From: an uncultured Sphingobacteriales bacterium
Lineage (GTDB): Bacteria > Bacteroidota > Bacteroidia > Chitinophagales > Chitinophagaceae
Direction of reading: 5' to 3'
Assembly: GCA_946479435.1 (NCBI GenBank)
Contig: CAMLFX010000062.1
Span: forward strand, 1-19,359
Length of the DNA: 19,359 bases
Made by a program: the position numbers and the translations under genes. The notes under the pieces were generated by a model. The model searched no databases, was not told the origin of the DNA, and saw nothing but the letters and a program-made list of their open reading frames with translations. This document shows positions 1 through 7,024 of the stretch, piece after piece (the stretch's first letter is position 1; the number at the start of each line of letters is the position of its first letter).

Positions 1-2
1 AC

Positions 3-1199
3 CCGCAAGCCATAGGCAAAGAGAACTTCAAAGAGCAACTTTTACAATACTTCCCCCAGGAAAAAGCAGCCTTAGATAAATACCTTCAGTTACTTACACG
101 GGTTGGTGATCATTTTCCGCTCTACCGTTTACGGGCAGGCGATGCAAGCGAAAAAAGTGCCGTCAGCAATTGGCAACTAAATACGGTGATGAACGATATC
201 ACCAGCAACAAAAAACTGCAACAAGTTCTAACAGGTAACAATCTGCTATACGCCGGCACCGAAACACAAACACCTTTCTACCTGCACGCCTTGGTTTTAG
301 AAAGCTATATACACAGCGCGCATAAAGTAGTACCGGGTAGTTCACAAATATCCAAACACCTTTGGCAACAGATACTGGCGCACGGTGGTGAACTTTTTAA
401 AGATACCGAAGTAATAAAACTACAGGAGGAAAATGGTGTGCTTACCTATGCCGAAACAGCCGACGGCGAACGCTATTATGGAAAACAATTCATTGCCAAC
501 ATTGCCCCCGAAGTTTTACTAAAGTTAATTGACGGCAATACCATACGCCCTGCATACCGCAACCGCATAAACGGACTGGAGCAAACAACATCTTGCTTCA
601 TGCTGAATATTGTTTTGGAGCCCAGCACAGTACCTATGCGCCACTACAATATCTATTGGAATGCATCACATAACGTATGGCAAGCAGTCGATTACAAGCC
701 TAACGAATGGCCGGCTAACTATGCTGTATTTTTTACCGAAGATGCAGAACACCCCGGTTTTGCTGAATCTGTTTCTGTGCTCTCTTATATGCATTACAGC
801 GAGGTAGCACAATGGCAGGATACTAAGAACCTAACCGCCCACCGCGAAGACCGTGGTGATAGCTACCGCGAATTCAAACAACAGCGCAGCGAATTGCTGC
901 TCGATAAGCTCTATCAACGCATACCTGAACTAAAAGGCAATATATTGGCTCATAGCGCCGCTACCCCACTCACCTACCGCGATTATACGGCCACGCCAAA
1001 GGGCTCGCTCTATGGCATCTTAAAAGACGTAAACAAGCCTGCAGAGACTACTATCTCCACCCGCACCCGCATACCCAACCTTTTACTCACAGGCCAAAAT
1101 GTAAACCTGCACGGTGTGCTGGGTGTAAGTATCACAGCCATTGCCACAAGTACAGAATTAGTAGGTATAGATCGTTTGCTTGGTAAGATCAATTCGTAA
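3..1199 (+). CDS. FAD-dependent desaturase/saturase (CrtI / retinol-saturase-like), C-terminal part
   Basis: The reading frame is open from the left window edge (frame beginning at base 3) to a TAA at 1197-1199, so the N-terminal FAD-binding Rossmann motif lies outside. The visible ~398 residues look like the substrate-binding and C-terminal FAD-capping part of the phytoene desaturase / all-trans-retinol 13,14-saturase / carotenoid isomerase family. There is a '-VPGSSQISKHLWQQI-' stretch, where the family has the loop that selects the hydrophobic substrate. The C-terminal block '-LLLTGQNVNLHGVLGVS-' matches the family's closing FAD-contact motif (G-Q-N-x-x-x-H-G-x-x-G). Such enzymes oxidise or saturate polyene or isoprenoid chains at the membrane. 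Without the upstream neighbours I cannot tell a carotenoid role from one in aryl-polyene or flexirubin pigments. The next gene starts 43 bp downstream on the same strand. Family call is firm, substrate unknown. Confidence 0.8.
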   Translation, partial: PQAIGKENFKEQLLQYFPQEKAALDKYLQLLTRVGDHFPLYRLRAGDASEKSAVSNWQLNTVMNDITSNKKLQQVLTGNNLLYAGTETQTPFYLHALVLESYIHSAHKVVPGSSQISKHLWQQILAHGGELFKDTEVIKLQEENGVLTYAETADGERYYGKQFIANIAPEVLLKLIDGNTIRPAYRNRINGLEQTTSCFMLNIVLEPSTVPMRHYNIYWNASHNVWQAVDYKPNEWPANYAVFFTEDAEHPGFAESVSVLSYMHYSEVAQWQDTKNLTAHREDRGDSYREFKQQRSELLLDKLYQRIPELKGNILAHSAATPLTYRDYTATPKGSLYGILKDVNKPAETTISTRTRIPNLLLTGQNVNLHGVLGVSITAIATSTELVGIDRLLGKINS

Positions 1200-1242
1200 T
1201 CACTGGCACAATTTTTCAACCCTTAATGGTAAAGCAATTACC

Positions 1243-1455
1243 ATGAAAGCGTTTACCTATATCATATTATTTAGCACATTGACTTTCAGCTGTATAGCAC
1301 AAACAAAAAAAGAACGTCTGCTGGAAAAGCAGCAACCTGTAAAGATCATCCCCAACGATTCTATGCGGTATAATATGCCAATACAAAAAACAGATACCTA
1401 CCGCAATAATATGCCTGTAATTGACACTGATACATCGCGTGTAAAAGCAAAATAA
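1243..1455 (+). CDS. small exported protein with a 12-residue tandem repeat
   Basis: Seventy residues. The start at 1243 is chosen because it puts a clean export signal at the N-terminus: Lys2, a hydrophobic stretch from about residue 4 to 16, then '-SCIAQ', which resembles a signal peptidase I site after Ala19 with Gln20 next, common in Bacteroidota. Cys17 might instead be lipidated, but the preceding Phe-Ser makes a poor lipobox. The frame also extends upstream to a GTG at 1180, overlapping the previous gene, but that would bury the signal. The mature part is short, charged and apparently unstructured. It holds two adjacent 12-residue units (residues 42-53 and 54-65), each of the form R-[YN]-N-M-P-[IV]-x-x-T-D-T-[YS], with 7 of 12 positions identical. 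No family recognised. It may be co-transcribed with the flavoprotein upstream. Confidence 0.6.
   Translation: MKAFTYIILFSTLTFSCIAQTKKERLLEKQQPVKIIPNDSMRYNMPIQKTDTYRNNMPVIDTDTSRVKAK
1366..1437 (+). repeat. two tandem 36-bp coding units
   Basis: Within the small exported protein, bases 1366-1401 and 1402-1437 encode two 12-residue units sharing R, N, M, P, T, D and T at the same places. The DNA is more diverged than the protein (different codons for Met-Pro-Ile/Val and Thr-Asp-Thr), which suggests an old duplication kept at the protein level. Confidence 0.55.
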
Positions 1456-1460
1456 ACTTG

Positions 1461-1496
1461 CGCAAATACACCGCTACATTGTCGCCAATACACCGC
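1461..1496. repeat. 14-bp direct repeat with 22-bp period, possible operator
   Basis: CGCAAATACACCGC (1461-1474) and CGCCAATACACCGC (1483-1496) match at 13 of 14 positions and are offset by 22 bp, about two helical turns. They lie in the gap between the small exported protein and the SRPBCC gene, 50-90 bp upstream of its ATG. This position suits a regulator binding the same DNA face twice. No protein partner can be named from the sequence. Confidence 0.45.
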
Positions 1497-1548
1497 CTCT
1501 CATTTATCTGTTATGTAGATATTTGTATCGAACCTAAACGCTAAAACA

Positions 1549-1989
1549 ATGGACAAACTGCATTACGACATCGATATCAACGCACCTCGCGAAAAAGTAT
1601 GGCAGATACTTTGGAACGATGATACCTACCGCAAATGGACCGCAGCTTTTCACCCCGGTTCTTTTGCTGAAAGCGACTGGAACGAAGGCAGCAAGATATT
1701 ATTTCTGGGTCCCGACAGAAGCGGTATGGTATCCAGAATCGCAAAGAAGGTAGATAACGAATACATGTCTTTCGAGCACTTGGGTGAACTGAACAAAGGT
1801 GTAGAAGACCTTACCAGCGACCGCGTAAAAGCTTTTGCAGGATCGCACGAAAACTATACACTGAAAGAAGTAGATGGCAAAACCCGCCTATCGATGGATA
1901 TGGATGTGAATGAAGAATTTAAGAAGATGTTCGAGGGAATGTGGCCAAAAGCCCTGCAAAGCATACAGGAACTATCAGAGGCTAACTAA
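1549..1989 (+). CDS. SRPBCC (START/AHSA1-like) domain protein
   Basis: A 146-residue protein that is essentially one SRPBCC helix-grip domain. The N-terminal pattern 'DIDINAPREKVWQILWNDDTYRKWTAAF' is the typical first beta strand plus the 'P-x-x-x-V-W-x-x-x-t-d-p-x-x-x-x-x-W' helix of polyketide cyclase/AHSA1-like proteins. The C-terminal '-MFEGMWPKALQSIQELSE-' forms the long closing helix. The family binds hydrophobic ligands or acts as Hsp90 co-chaperone-like modules; nothing here fixes the ligand. There is no signal peptide, so it is cytoplasmic. It starts 93 bp after the previous gene and is followed by a strong terminator. The direct repeat in front of it could be its control site. Confidence 0.85.
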   Translation: MDKLHYDIDINAPREKVWQILWNDDTYRKWTAAFHPGSFAESDWNEGSKILFLGPDRSGMVSRIAKKVDNEYMSFEHLGELNKGVEDLTSDRVKAFAGSHENYTLKEVDGKTRLSMDMDVNEEFKKMFEGMWPKALQSIQELSEAN

Positions 1990-2010
1990 AAAGCCGATCA
2001 ATCATAACAC

Positions 2011-2047
2011 AAAAAAGCAGGAGTTTAACCCTCCTGCTTTTTGAATT
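2011..2047. terminator. bidirectional intrinsic terminator
   Basis: An A-rich flank, stem GCAGGAG (2017-2023), loop TTTAACC, stem CTCCTGC (2031-2037), then a T-run. With the A/T flanks the stem grows to about 12 bp (2012-2023 with 2031-2042). It sits between two convergent genes, the SRPBCC protein (+) and the DHS-like enzyme (-), and can serve both. Confidence 0.85.
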
Positions 2048-2066
2048 TTTACTTTTGAATTTTGCA

Positions 2067-3041
2067 TTACCAACCCAGCAGGTAGGCAAATATCAGCGGC
2101 GCTACAATCGTAGCATCACTTTCTACTATGAATTTAGGGGTGTTGATATCCAACTTACCCCAGGTTATTTTTTCATTAGGCACTGCACCACTGTACGAAC
2201 CGTAAGAAGTAGTGCTATCGCTTATCTGGCAGAAGTAGCTCCAGAAAGGCACATCATGCCATTCCAGGTCTTGATACATCATAGGCACTACACATATCGG
2301 GAAATCGCCCGCTATACCACCACCTATCTGGAAGAAACCAACACCTTTATCGCCAGAGTTAGCACGGTACCATTCGCTTAGCCATACCATGTACTCGATA
2401 CCGCTTTTCATGGTGCTTGCCTTCAGTTCGCCTTTTATGCAGTACGATGCGAAGATGTTACCCATGGTACTATCTTCCCAGCCCGGTACTATTATCGGCA
2501 GGTTCTTTTCAGCAGCAGCTATCATCCAGCTATGTTTAGGGTCTATTTCATAGTCCGCTTTCATTACTTCGCTCAGCAGTAACTTATACATAAACTCATG
2601 CGGGAAATAACGTTCACCCTTTTCTTCAGCATCTTTCCATATTTTAAAGATGTGCTTCTGTATGCGGCGGAACGCTTCTTCTTCAGGTATGCAGGTATCA
2701 GTTACACGGTTAAACCCTTTTTCTAAAAGGTCCCACTCGTCTTGCGGGCTCAGGTCGCGGTAGTTAGGTACGCGTTTGTAGTGTGTATGTGCTACCAGGT
2801 TCATCACATCTTCTTCCAGGTTGGCACCCGTGCAGCTTATTATTTGCACTTTATCCTGGCGTATCATTTCCGCCAGCGATATACCTAATTCAGCAGTACT
2901 CATAGCACCCGCCAGCGATATAAGCATCTTGCCGTTTTCAAGCAAATGTTGTTCGTATCCCTTAGCAGCATCTACCAATGCGGCGGCATTGAAGTGGCGG
3001 TAGTGGTGTTGTATGAACTCCGATACAGGTCCTTTATTCAT
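2067..3041 (-). CDS. deoxyhypusine synthase-like protein
   Basis: A 324-residue member of the deoxyhypusine synthase (DHS) fold family, NAD-dependent enzymes that move an aminobutyl group from spermidine. Visible hallmarks are '-SLAGAMSTAELG-' near residue 42, '-SCTGANLEEDV-' near residue 89, and the C-terminal '-VPNEKITWGK-' whose Lys296 corresponds to the lysine (human Lys329) that carries the aminobutyl intermediate; Glu290 and Trp294 match human Glu323 and Trp327. Several substrate-pocket residues differ, though. By my alignment from memory, human Asp313 and Asp316 become Tyr280 and Tyr283, and the '-KHHIAN-' loop holding His288 is replaced by '-AGDFPI-'. Bacteria lack eIF5A, the normal target. 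Related bacterial proteins may make homospermidine or modify an unknown acceptor; I cannot decide. The gene follows citrate synthase on the same strand, but a terminator lies between them. Confidence 0.85.
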   Translation of the reverse strand: MNKGPVSEFIQHHYRHFNAAALVDAAKGYEQHLLENGKMLISLAGAMSTAELGISLAEMIRQDKVQIISCTGANLEEDVMNLVAHTHYKRVPNYRDLSPQDEWDLLEKGFNRVTDTCIPEEEAFRRIQKHIFKIWKDAEEKGERYFPHEFMYKLLLSEVMKADYEIDPKHSWMIAAAEKNLPIIVPGWEDSTMGNIFASYCIKGELKASTMKSGIEYMVWLSEWYRANSGDKGVGFFQIGGGIAGDFPICVVPMMYQDLEWHDVPFWSYFCQISDSTTSYGSYSGAVPNEKITWGKLDINTPKFIVESDATIVAPLIFAYLLGW

Positions 3042-3075
3042 TGTATATCTTTTTATATGCTTAAATCTTGTAAAC

Positions 3076-3106
3076 TAAAAAGCAAGCAGGTATCAACCTG
3101 CATGCT
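3076..3106 (-). terminator. intrinsic terminator after citrate synthase
   Basis: Read on the minus strand: stem AGCATGCAGGT, loop TGAT, stem ACCTGCTTGCT (10 of 11 pairs), then TTTTT. It lies between the citrate synthase stop and the DHS-like start, so the two minus-strand genes are probably separate transcripts or only partly coupled. Confidence 0.75.
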
Positions 3107-3133
3107 TCTTATCTTGTCGTATATCTTACCGGC

Positions 3134-4462
3134 TTATGCTACTGTTTCCTTGTCCTTTTGCTTGGCTATGAATTTTTTTATCCATGCTGTCGTCATCGAT
3201 TTTGGACGCTCCAGCGGGAAGCCCAATGCACGGTCCCAGCACAAGCTAGCCAATACACCCAGTGCACGCGATACACCAAACAATACTGTATAGAAATCTT
3301 CTTCTACTAAGCCGTAGTGTTTCAGCAATGCACCCGAATGCGCATCTACATTAGGCCATGGGTTTTTAATTTTGCCGGTAGCTTCCAATATATCCGGTGC
3401 AACCTCGTACACATTCCATACGGTCTGTACTATCGGGTCGTCAGGACAATGTTTTTTAGCAAACTCCATTTGTGCAGTAAAACGGGGGTCAGTTTTACGC
3501 AGTACGGCATGGCCATATCCCGGTACAACTTTACCTTCACTCAATGTTTTCTTGATATAGTCACCTATCTGCTCTTTGGTAGGTTGTTGTGTATTCAGGT
3601 CAGCACACATTTCTTCTATCCAGCGTATCACTTCCTGGTTGGCCAGGCCGTGCAACGGGCCGGCGAGGCCGGTCATTCCTGCTGTGAAAGCAAGATAAGG
3701 ATCGCTTAGGGCCGAGCCTACAAGGTGCGTGGCGTGGGCCGATACGTTACCGCCTTCATGGTCGGCATGTATGGTCATGTACAGGCGCATCAGTTCTTTG
3801 AAGCCGTCATTGTCAAAACCCATCATGTGCGCAAAGTTCGCACTCCAGTCAAGCATGCCATCAGGCTGTATATGTTCGCCATTTTTATATTTCCTGCGGT
3901 ATATATATGCGGCAATACGTGGCAGGCGTGCTATCAGGGTCATTGTGTCTTCATACACATAATCCCAATGATCTTTTTTGCTGATACCTTCTTTATATGC
4001 TTTTGCGAATTTCGACTCTGTTTGCAATGCCAATATAGCTGTGCAAAACTGTGTCATTGGATGTGTAGATAGTGGGAATGCTTCAATTACGTCGAACACA
4101 TGATTAGGTACGTGCGAGCGCCGCGCCCATGTGGCTGAAACATGTTCAGCATCTTGCTGGCTAGGTACTTCGCCTAATAGCATTAAATAAAACAAACCTT
4201 CCGGCAATGGCTCTTTTCCACCTTCAGCATGTGGTAATTTTTCCCTTAGTTCGGGTATTGAAAAACCGCGAAAACGAATACCTTCATTCGAATCGAGTAA
4301 CGATGTTTCTGTTATCAATCCCGGTATGCCACGCATACCCTGGTACGCCTGTGCTATTGTTACTTTATCTAAAACCTTGTCGCCATGTTGCGCAAGTATT
4401 TCCTTTATCTCTTTTGCCTGCTCATCGGCTTTTTCCTTAAAGCCGTCTTTGATGTAGCCCAT
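3134..4462 (-). CDS. gltA: citrate synthase, mitochondrial/eukaryotic type
   Basis: A 442-residue citrate synthase that condenses oxaloacetate and acetyl-CoA at the entry of the TCA cycle. The catalytic triad is present: His271 in '-GPLHGLANQEV-', His318 in '-VPGYGHAVLRKTDPR-' and Asp373 in '-NPWPNVDAHSG-', equivalent to pig His274, His320 and Asp375. Long stretches such as '-GIRFRGFSIPE-', '-DHEGGNVSAH-', '-LVGSALSDPYL-' and '-FGVSRALGVLA-' are as in animal mitochondrial enzymes and unlike the NADH-regulated E. coli type, which carries an extra N-terminal regulatory domain. Length fits the mature mitochondrial enzyme, and there is no targeting peptide. The dimeric type-I form is expected, without the allosteric NADH site. 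A TAnnTTTG promoter lies just upstream. Confidence 0.95.
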   Translation of the reverse strand: MGYIKDGFKEKADEQAKEIKEILAQHGDKVLDKVTIAQAYQGMRGIPGLITETSLLDSNEGIRFRGFSIPELREKLPHAEGGKEPLPEGLFYLMLLGEVPSQQDAEHVSATWARRSHVPNHVFDVIEAFPLSTHPMTQFCTAILALQTESKFAKAYKEGISKKDHWDYVYEDTMTLIARLPRIAAYIYRRKYKNGEHIQPDGMLDWSANFAHMMGFDNDGFKELMRLYMTIHADHEGGNVSAHATHLVGSALSDPYLAFTAGMTGLAGPLHGLANQEVIRWIEEMCADLNTQQPTKEQIGDYIKKTLSEGKVVPGYGHAVLRKTDPRFTAQMEFAKKHCPDDPIVQTVWNVYEVAPDILEATGKIKNPWPNVDAHSGALLKHYGLVEEDFYTVLFGVSRALGVLASLCWDRALGFPLERPKSMTTAWIKKFIAKQKDKETVA

Positions 4463-4508
4463 AAAAAATTATCGGTATTTATTAGGTCTGAAAAAAATTG
4501 AAAACGCC

Positions 4509-4546
4509 CAAAGTTAATAAAACAGAATTATGTTAGCGTCAACAAA
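4509..4546 (-). promoter_or_regulatory. predicted promoter of citrate synthase
   Basis: On the minus strand TAACTTTG (4516 to 4509) fits the Bacteroidota -7 consensus TAnnTTTG. TTTGTTG (4546 to 4540) supplies the -33 element, with 23 bp between it and the -7 box, at the upper end of the range described for this phylum. The predicted 5' leader is about 40 nt. Confidence 0.55.
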
Positions 4547-4701
4547 CATATATAAACTAAAAACATAAGTTTCAGTTCCAATATTGAAAAATCAGCAATA
4601 ATTTAAACAGCAATTAAAGTAAATAATTAAGTAAATTTGCTATTGAATATATTGCGCTATAAAATGACAAAGCATCGATAGTTTAAAATAATTCATCTAT
4701 G

Positions 4702-4719
4702 TTGTTCAAAATTGTTCAA
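4702..4719. repeat. tandem TTGTTCAA boxes, 10-bp period
   Basis: TTGTTCAA occurs at 4702-4709 and again at 4712-4719, separated by AA, so the repeats sit exactly one helical turn apart. This may be an operator for citrate synthase (about 240 bp upstream of its start), or chance in AT-rich DNA. Confidence 0.3.
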
Positions 4720-4859
4720 TCAGTGAAAACGGCCCATGCGACAATTACCCTTTAAATACAATACAGTAAAGCATTTACAGACAGGCTGTCGCACAGGAAA
4801 TTTTTTATTTTTCCCAGTTTTTCAACAAAAATGAACAACAGATATAGAATGATATAATA

Positions 4860-5933
4860 TCACAGATTTATGAACCCGATTCCATCATCACCTGCAAATG
4901 CCTTCTTTACCCTTTCAGTATGGGTATCAGTAATAATTACCTGGCCAAAATCTTCGCTGCGTATTATGGCTAACAGAGCTTCAATACGCTGCTGGTCAAG
5001 CTTTTCAAAAATATCATCTAGAAGCAATATTGGTAAATGGCCCAGCTCTTTGTATAGGTATGTGTATTGCGCCAGTTTCAAAGCAAAAAGGAAACTCTTT
5101 TTCTGCCCTTGCGATGCATATTGTTTTAACGGGTTATCCTGCAGTAAAAATGCCCAATCGTCTTTATGTATGCCTTTCGAGGTACGCTGCAGACGCATAT
5201 CTTGCTGCAGACTAGCCTTCAGCCAGTCGTGCAGGCTTTTCTGGTCAAGGTCGCTTTCGTACTGGATGGCTATCACCTCTTTACCCCCCGAAAGTTTATG
5301 ATAGTAATCATTCAACAGGGGCAGGAAGGCTGTATTAAATACCCGGCGCAAGCCATGTATATAAGTACCGTCTTCCGCCAGGCATGCATCATAATAGTCC
5401 AGCTCGGCAGTACTTGTGGTTTGGTTGGCCTGCATTTTCAGCCAGGCATTGCGCTGCTGCAATACACGCTGGTAGCGCATCAGGCGTTCCAGGTACTCTC
5501 TGTCGGTTTGGCCAAGTATGCTATCCACCCATTTACGGCGCAGCTCGCTGCCCTCATTTATCAGTTCAATATCATCCGGGGCTACCATTACAGCCGAATA
5601 GCGCCCTATATGATCAGTAAGTTTGTCATACTCTACCTGGTTGTGAAATACTTCCTTTTTGCCCTGCTTCCATTTACAGCTAATGGTCTCATCGGTGTTA
5701 TTACGGTCAAAAACACCTTCCACCCTAAAACCATCAAGACCTTTTTGCACGCTATTCTGCTGATAAGCACTGAAATAGCTCTTGGTATAGCACAGGTAAT
5801 ACACTGCATCCAGCAGGTTGGTCTTGCCACTGCCGTTGGGTCCCGTAATACAGGTTATAGGTTGTTGAAACTCAAATAAACCCGATGAATAATTGCGAAA
5901 CTGGAGTAATGTTATTTTCTTTAACCTGTTCAA
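4860..5933 (-). CDS. recF: DNA replication/repair protein RecF
   Basis: A 357-residue SMC-like ATPase of the RecF family, which binds gapped DNA and helps RecO/RecR load RecA. It shows the N-terminal '-LLQFRNYSS-' strand typical of RecF, Walker A GPNGSGKT at 31-38, the ABC signature '-YASQGQKKS-' at 272-280, Walker B '-ILLLDD-' at 302-307 and the switch '-ITDTHT-' at 334-339. Length is normal. The only possible initiator in front of the conserved N-terminus is TTG (5931-5933), because an in-frame stop lies 8 codons further up. It is divergent from pdhA. In Bacteroidota recF often neighbours a TPR protein and ribH, as here, except that pdhA sits in between. A TAAATTTGT box upstream on the minus strand could be its promoter. 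Confidence 0.95.
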   Translation of the reverse strand: MNRLKKITLLQFRNYSSGLFEFQQPITCITGPNGSGKTNLLDAVYYLCYTKSYFSAYQQNSVQKGLDGFRVEGVFDRNNTDETISCKWKQGKKEVFHNQVEYDKLTDHIGRYSAVMVAPDDIELINEGSELRRKWVDSILGQTDREYLERLMRYQRVLQQRNAWLKMQANQTTSTAELDYYDACLAEDGTYIHGLRRVFNTAFLPLLNDYYHKLSGGKEVIAIQYESDLDQKSLHDWLKASLQQDMRLQRTSKGIHKDDWAFLLQDNPLKQYASQGQKKSFLFALKLAQYTYLYKELGHLPILLLDDIFEKLDQQRIEALLAIIRSEDFGQVIITDTHTERVKKAFAGDDGIGFINL

Positions 5934-5967
5934 ACGAAAAAGGAACGAAAGTTTTTATAAATTCGCA

Positions 5968-5975
5968 CAAATTTA
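5968..5975 (-). promoter_or_regulatory. predicted -7 element of recF
   Basis: Minus-strand TAAATTTG followed by T fits TAnnTTTGY and would start transcription about 30 nt before the recF TTG. No good TTG is found at the -33 distance, so the call rests on one box. It falls in the 50-bp gap between the recF and pdhA starts. Confidence 0.35.
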
Positions 5976-5983
5976 GACAAACC

Positions 5984-6976
5984 GTGCAGACCACATTCAG
6001 TAAAGAAACATATTTAAAATGGTATGAGATGATGCTGTTGTTGCGCCGTTTTGAAGAAAAAACGGGACAGCTATACGGCATGCAGAAAATACGTGGTTTT
6101 TGCCACCTGTATATTGGGCAGGAAGCTGTAGCAGCAGGTGCTATTAGCGCAATACGCGAAGACGATAATATCATCACCGCCTACCGCGATCATGGCCTTG
6201 CCATAGCAAAGGGCATGTCGCCAAACGAATGTATGGCAGAATTATACGGCAAAGCTACCGGCTGCACCAAGGGTAAAGGCGGCAGTATGCACTTTTTCAG
6301 CAAAGAAAAACGCTTTTTCGGTGGCCATGGCATTGTAGGTGGGCAAATAGGGCTAGGTGCAGGTATCGCTTTTAGCGACCAGTATCTTGGTAACGACCGC
6401 GCTACGCTTTGTTTTTTTGGTGATGGAGCCGCCCGCCAGGGTATGCTGCACGAAACATTCAATATGGCGGTGCTTTGGCAGTTACCAGTTGTATTCATTT
6501 GTGAAAACAACCACTACGCAATGGGTACTTCAGTTGAACGTACATCGAAGGTGCTCGATATATACCGCCTTGCTGATGCTTACGATATGCCCGGCGACTC
6601 GGTTGATGGTATGAGCTGTGAAGAAGTACATAAAGCTATTGAACGCGCGGTGCGCCGTGCACGCGAGAAAGGTGGGCCAACCTTCCTGGAAATAAAGACT
6701 TACCGCTATCGTGGCCACTCTATGAGCGATCCGGCTAAGTATCGTAGTAAAGAAGAGGTGGAAGACTACCGTGAAAAAGACCCTATTAACCAGGTGTTGA
6801 AAACCATTATGGATAATAAATGGGCTACGGAAGAAGAAATTGAAGCAATAGGCGAAAAAATAAAGCAAGAAGTGGAAGCCAGCGTGCAATTTGCCGAAGA
6901 AAGCCCATGGCCCGATGATAGCGAAGTGTACAAGGATATATATGTTGAAGATGATTATCCTTATATTACCGACTAA
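5984..6976 (+). CDS. pdhA: pyruvate dehydrogenase E1 component, alpha subunit
   Basis: E1 alpha of the pyruvate dehydrogenase complex; with E1 beta it decarboxylates pyruvate using thiamine diphosphate and feeds acetyl groups to E2. The TPP/Mg motif is intact: GDG at 146-148, 26 residues, then Asn175-Asn176. Other hallmarks are '-GFCHLYIGQEA-' (39-48), '-GKGGSMHFF-' (97-105) and '-YRYRGHSMSDP-' (240-250), the segment that in mitochondria is phosphorylated. The start is uncertain. The frame extends to an ATG at 5885, which would overlap recF by 49 bp and add a tail unlike the family. GTG at 5984 gives '(M)QTTFSKETYLKWYEMM', which fits usual N-termini, and makes a 330-residue protein. No E1 beta, E2 or E3 gene lies nearby, so the complex is encoded at more than one locus. 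The protein is of the heterotetrameric (eukaryote-like) type. Confidence 0.9.
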   Translation: MQTTFSKETYLKWYEMMLLLRRFEEKTGQLYGMQKIRGFCHLYIGQEAVAAGAISAIREDDNIITAYRDHGLAIAKGMSPNECMAELYGKATGCTKGKGGSMHFFSKEKRFFGGHGIVGGQIGLGAGIAFSDQYLGNDRATLCFFGDGAARQGMLHETFNMAVLWQLPVVFICENNHYAMGTSVERTSKVLDIYRLADAYDMPGDSVDGMSCEEVHKAIERAVRRAREKGGPTFLEIKTYRYRGHSMSDPAKYRSKEEVEDYREKDPINQVLKTIMDNKWATEEEIEAIGEKIKQEVEASVQFAEESPWPDDSEVYKDIYVEDDYPYITD

Positions 6977-7024
6977 ATACTAAATCACACTAACCAAATA
7001 GTAATACCTATATTTTAAAATTAG

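Larger units (their letters stand above)
4463..4859. other. AT-rich intergenic region
   Basis: About 400 bp with no convincing gene. It lies between citrate synthase and the 3' end of recF, both on the minus strand. Contents seen: the citrate synthase promoter at its left end; a plus-strand TAAATTTGC (4632-4640) that matches a -7 box but has no -33 partner and no plus-strand gene behind it; two tandem TTGTTCAA boxes (4702-4719); and a short hairpin followed by a T-rich run (4786-4812) too weak to call a terminator. No tRNA or known structured RNA recognised. Confidence 0.6.

Noticed and set aside
3317..4072. Plus-strand open frames of 115-130 codons across citrate synthase
   Set aside because: Antisense shadows of a clear enzyme gene; their products show no recognisable domain.
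4632..4812. Possible small RNA: plus-strand TAAATTTGC box followed by a hairpin and T-rich run about 170 bp later
   Set aside because: No -33 element is found at the right distance and the hairpin stem is only 4 bp; too weak to call.
5166..5879. A 237-codon plus-strand open frame inside recF
   Set aside because: It lies wholly antisense to the well-supported recF gene and its product resembles no family; it is a shadow of recF codon usage.
5885..5983. Longer pdhA from ATG 5885
   Set aside because: It overlaps recF and adds 33 residues unlike E1 alpha N-termini; kept only as an alternative.
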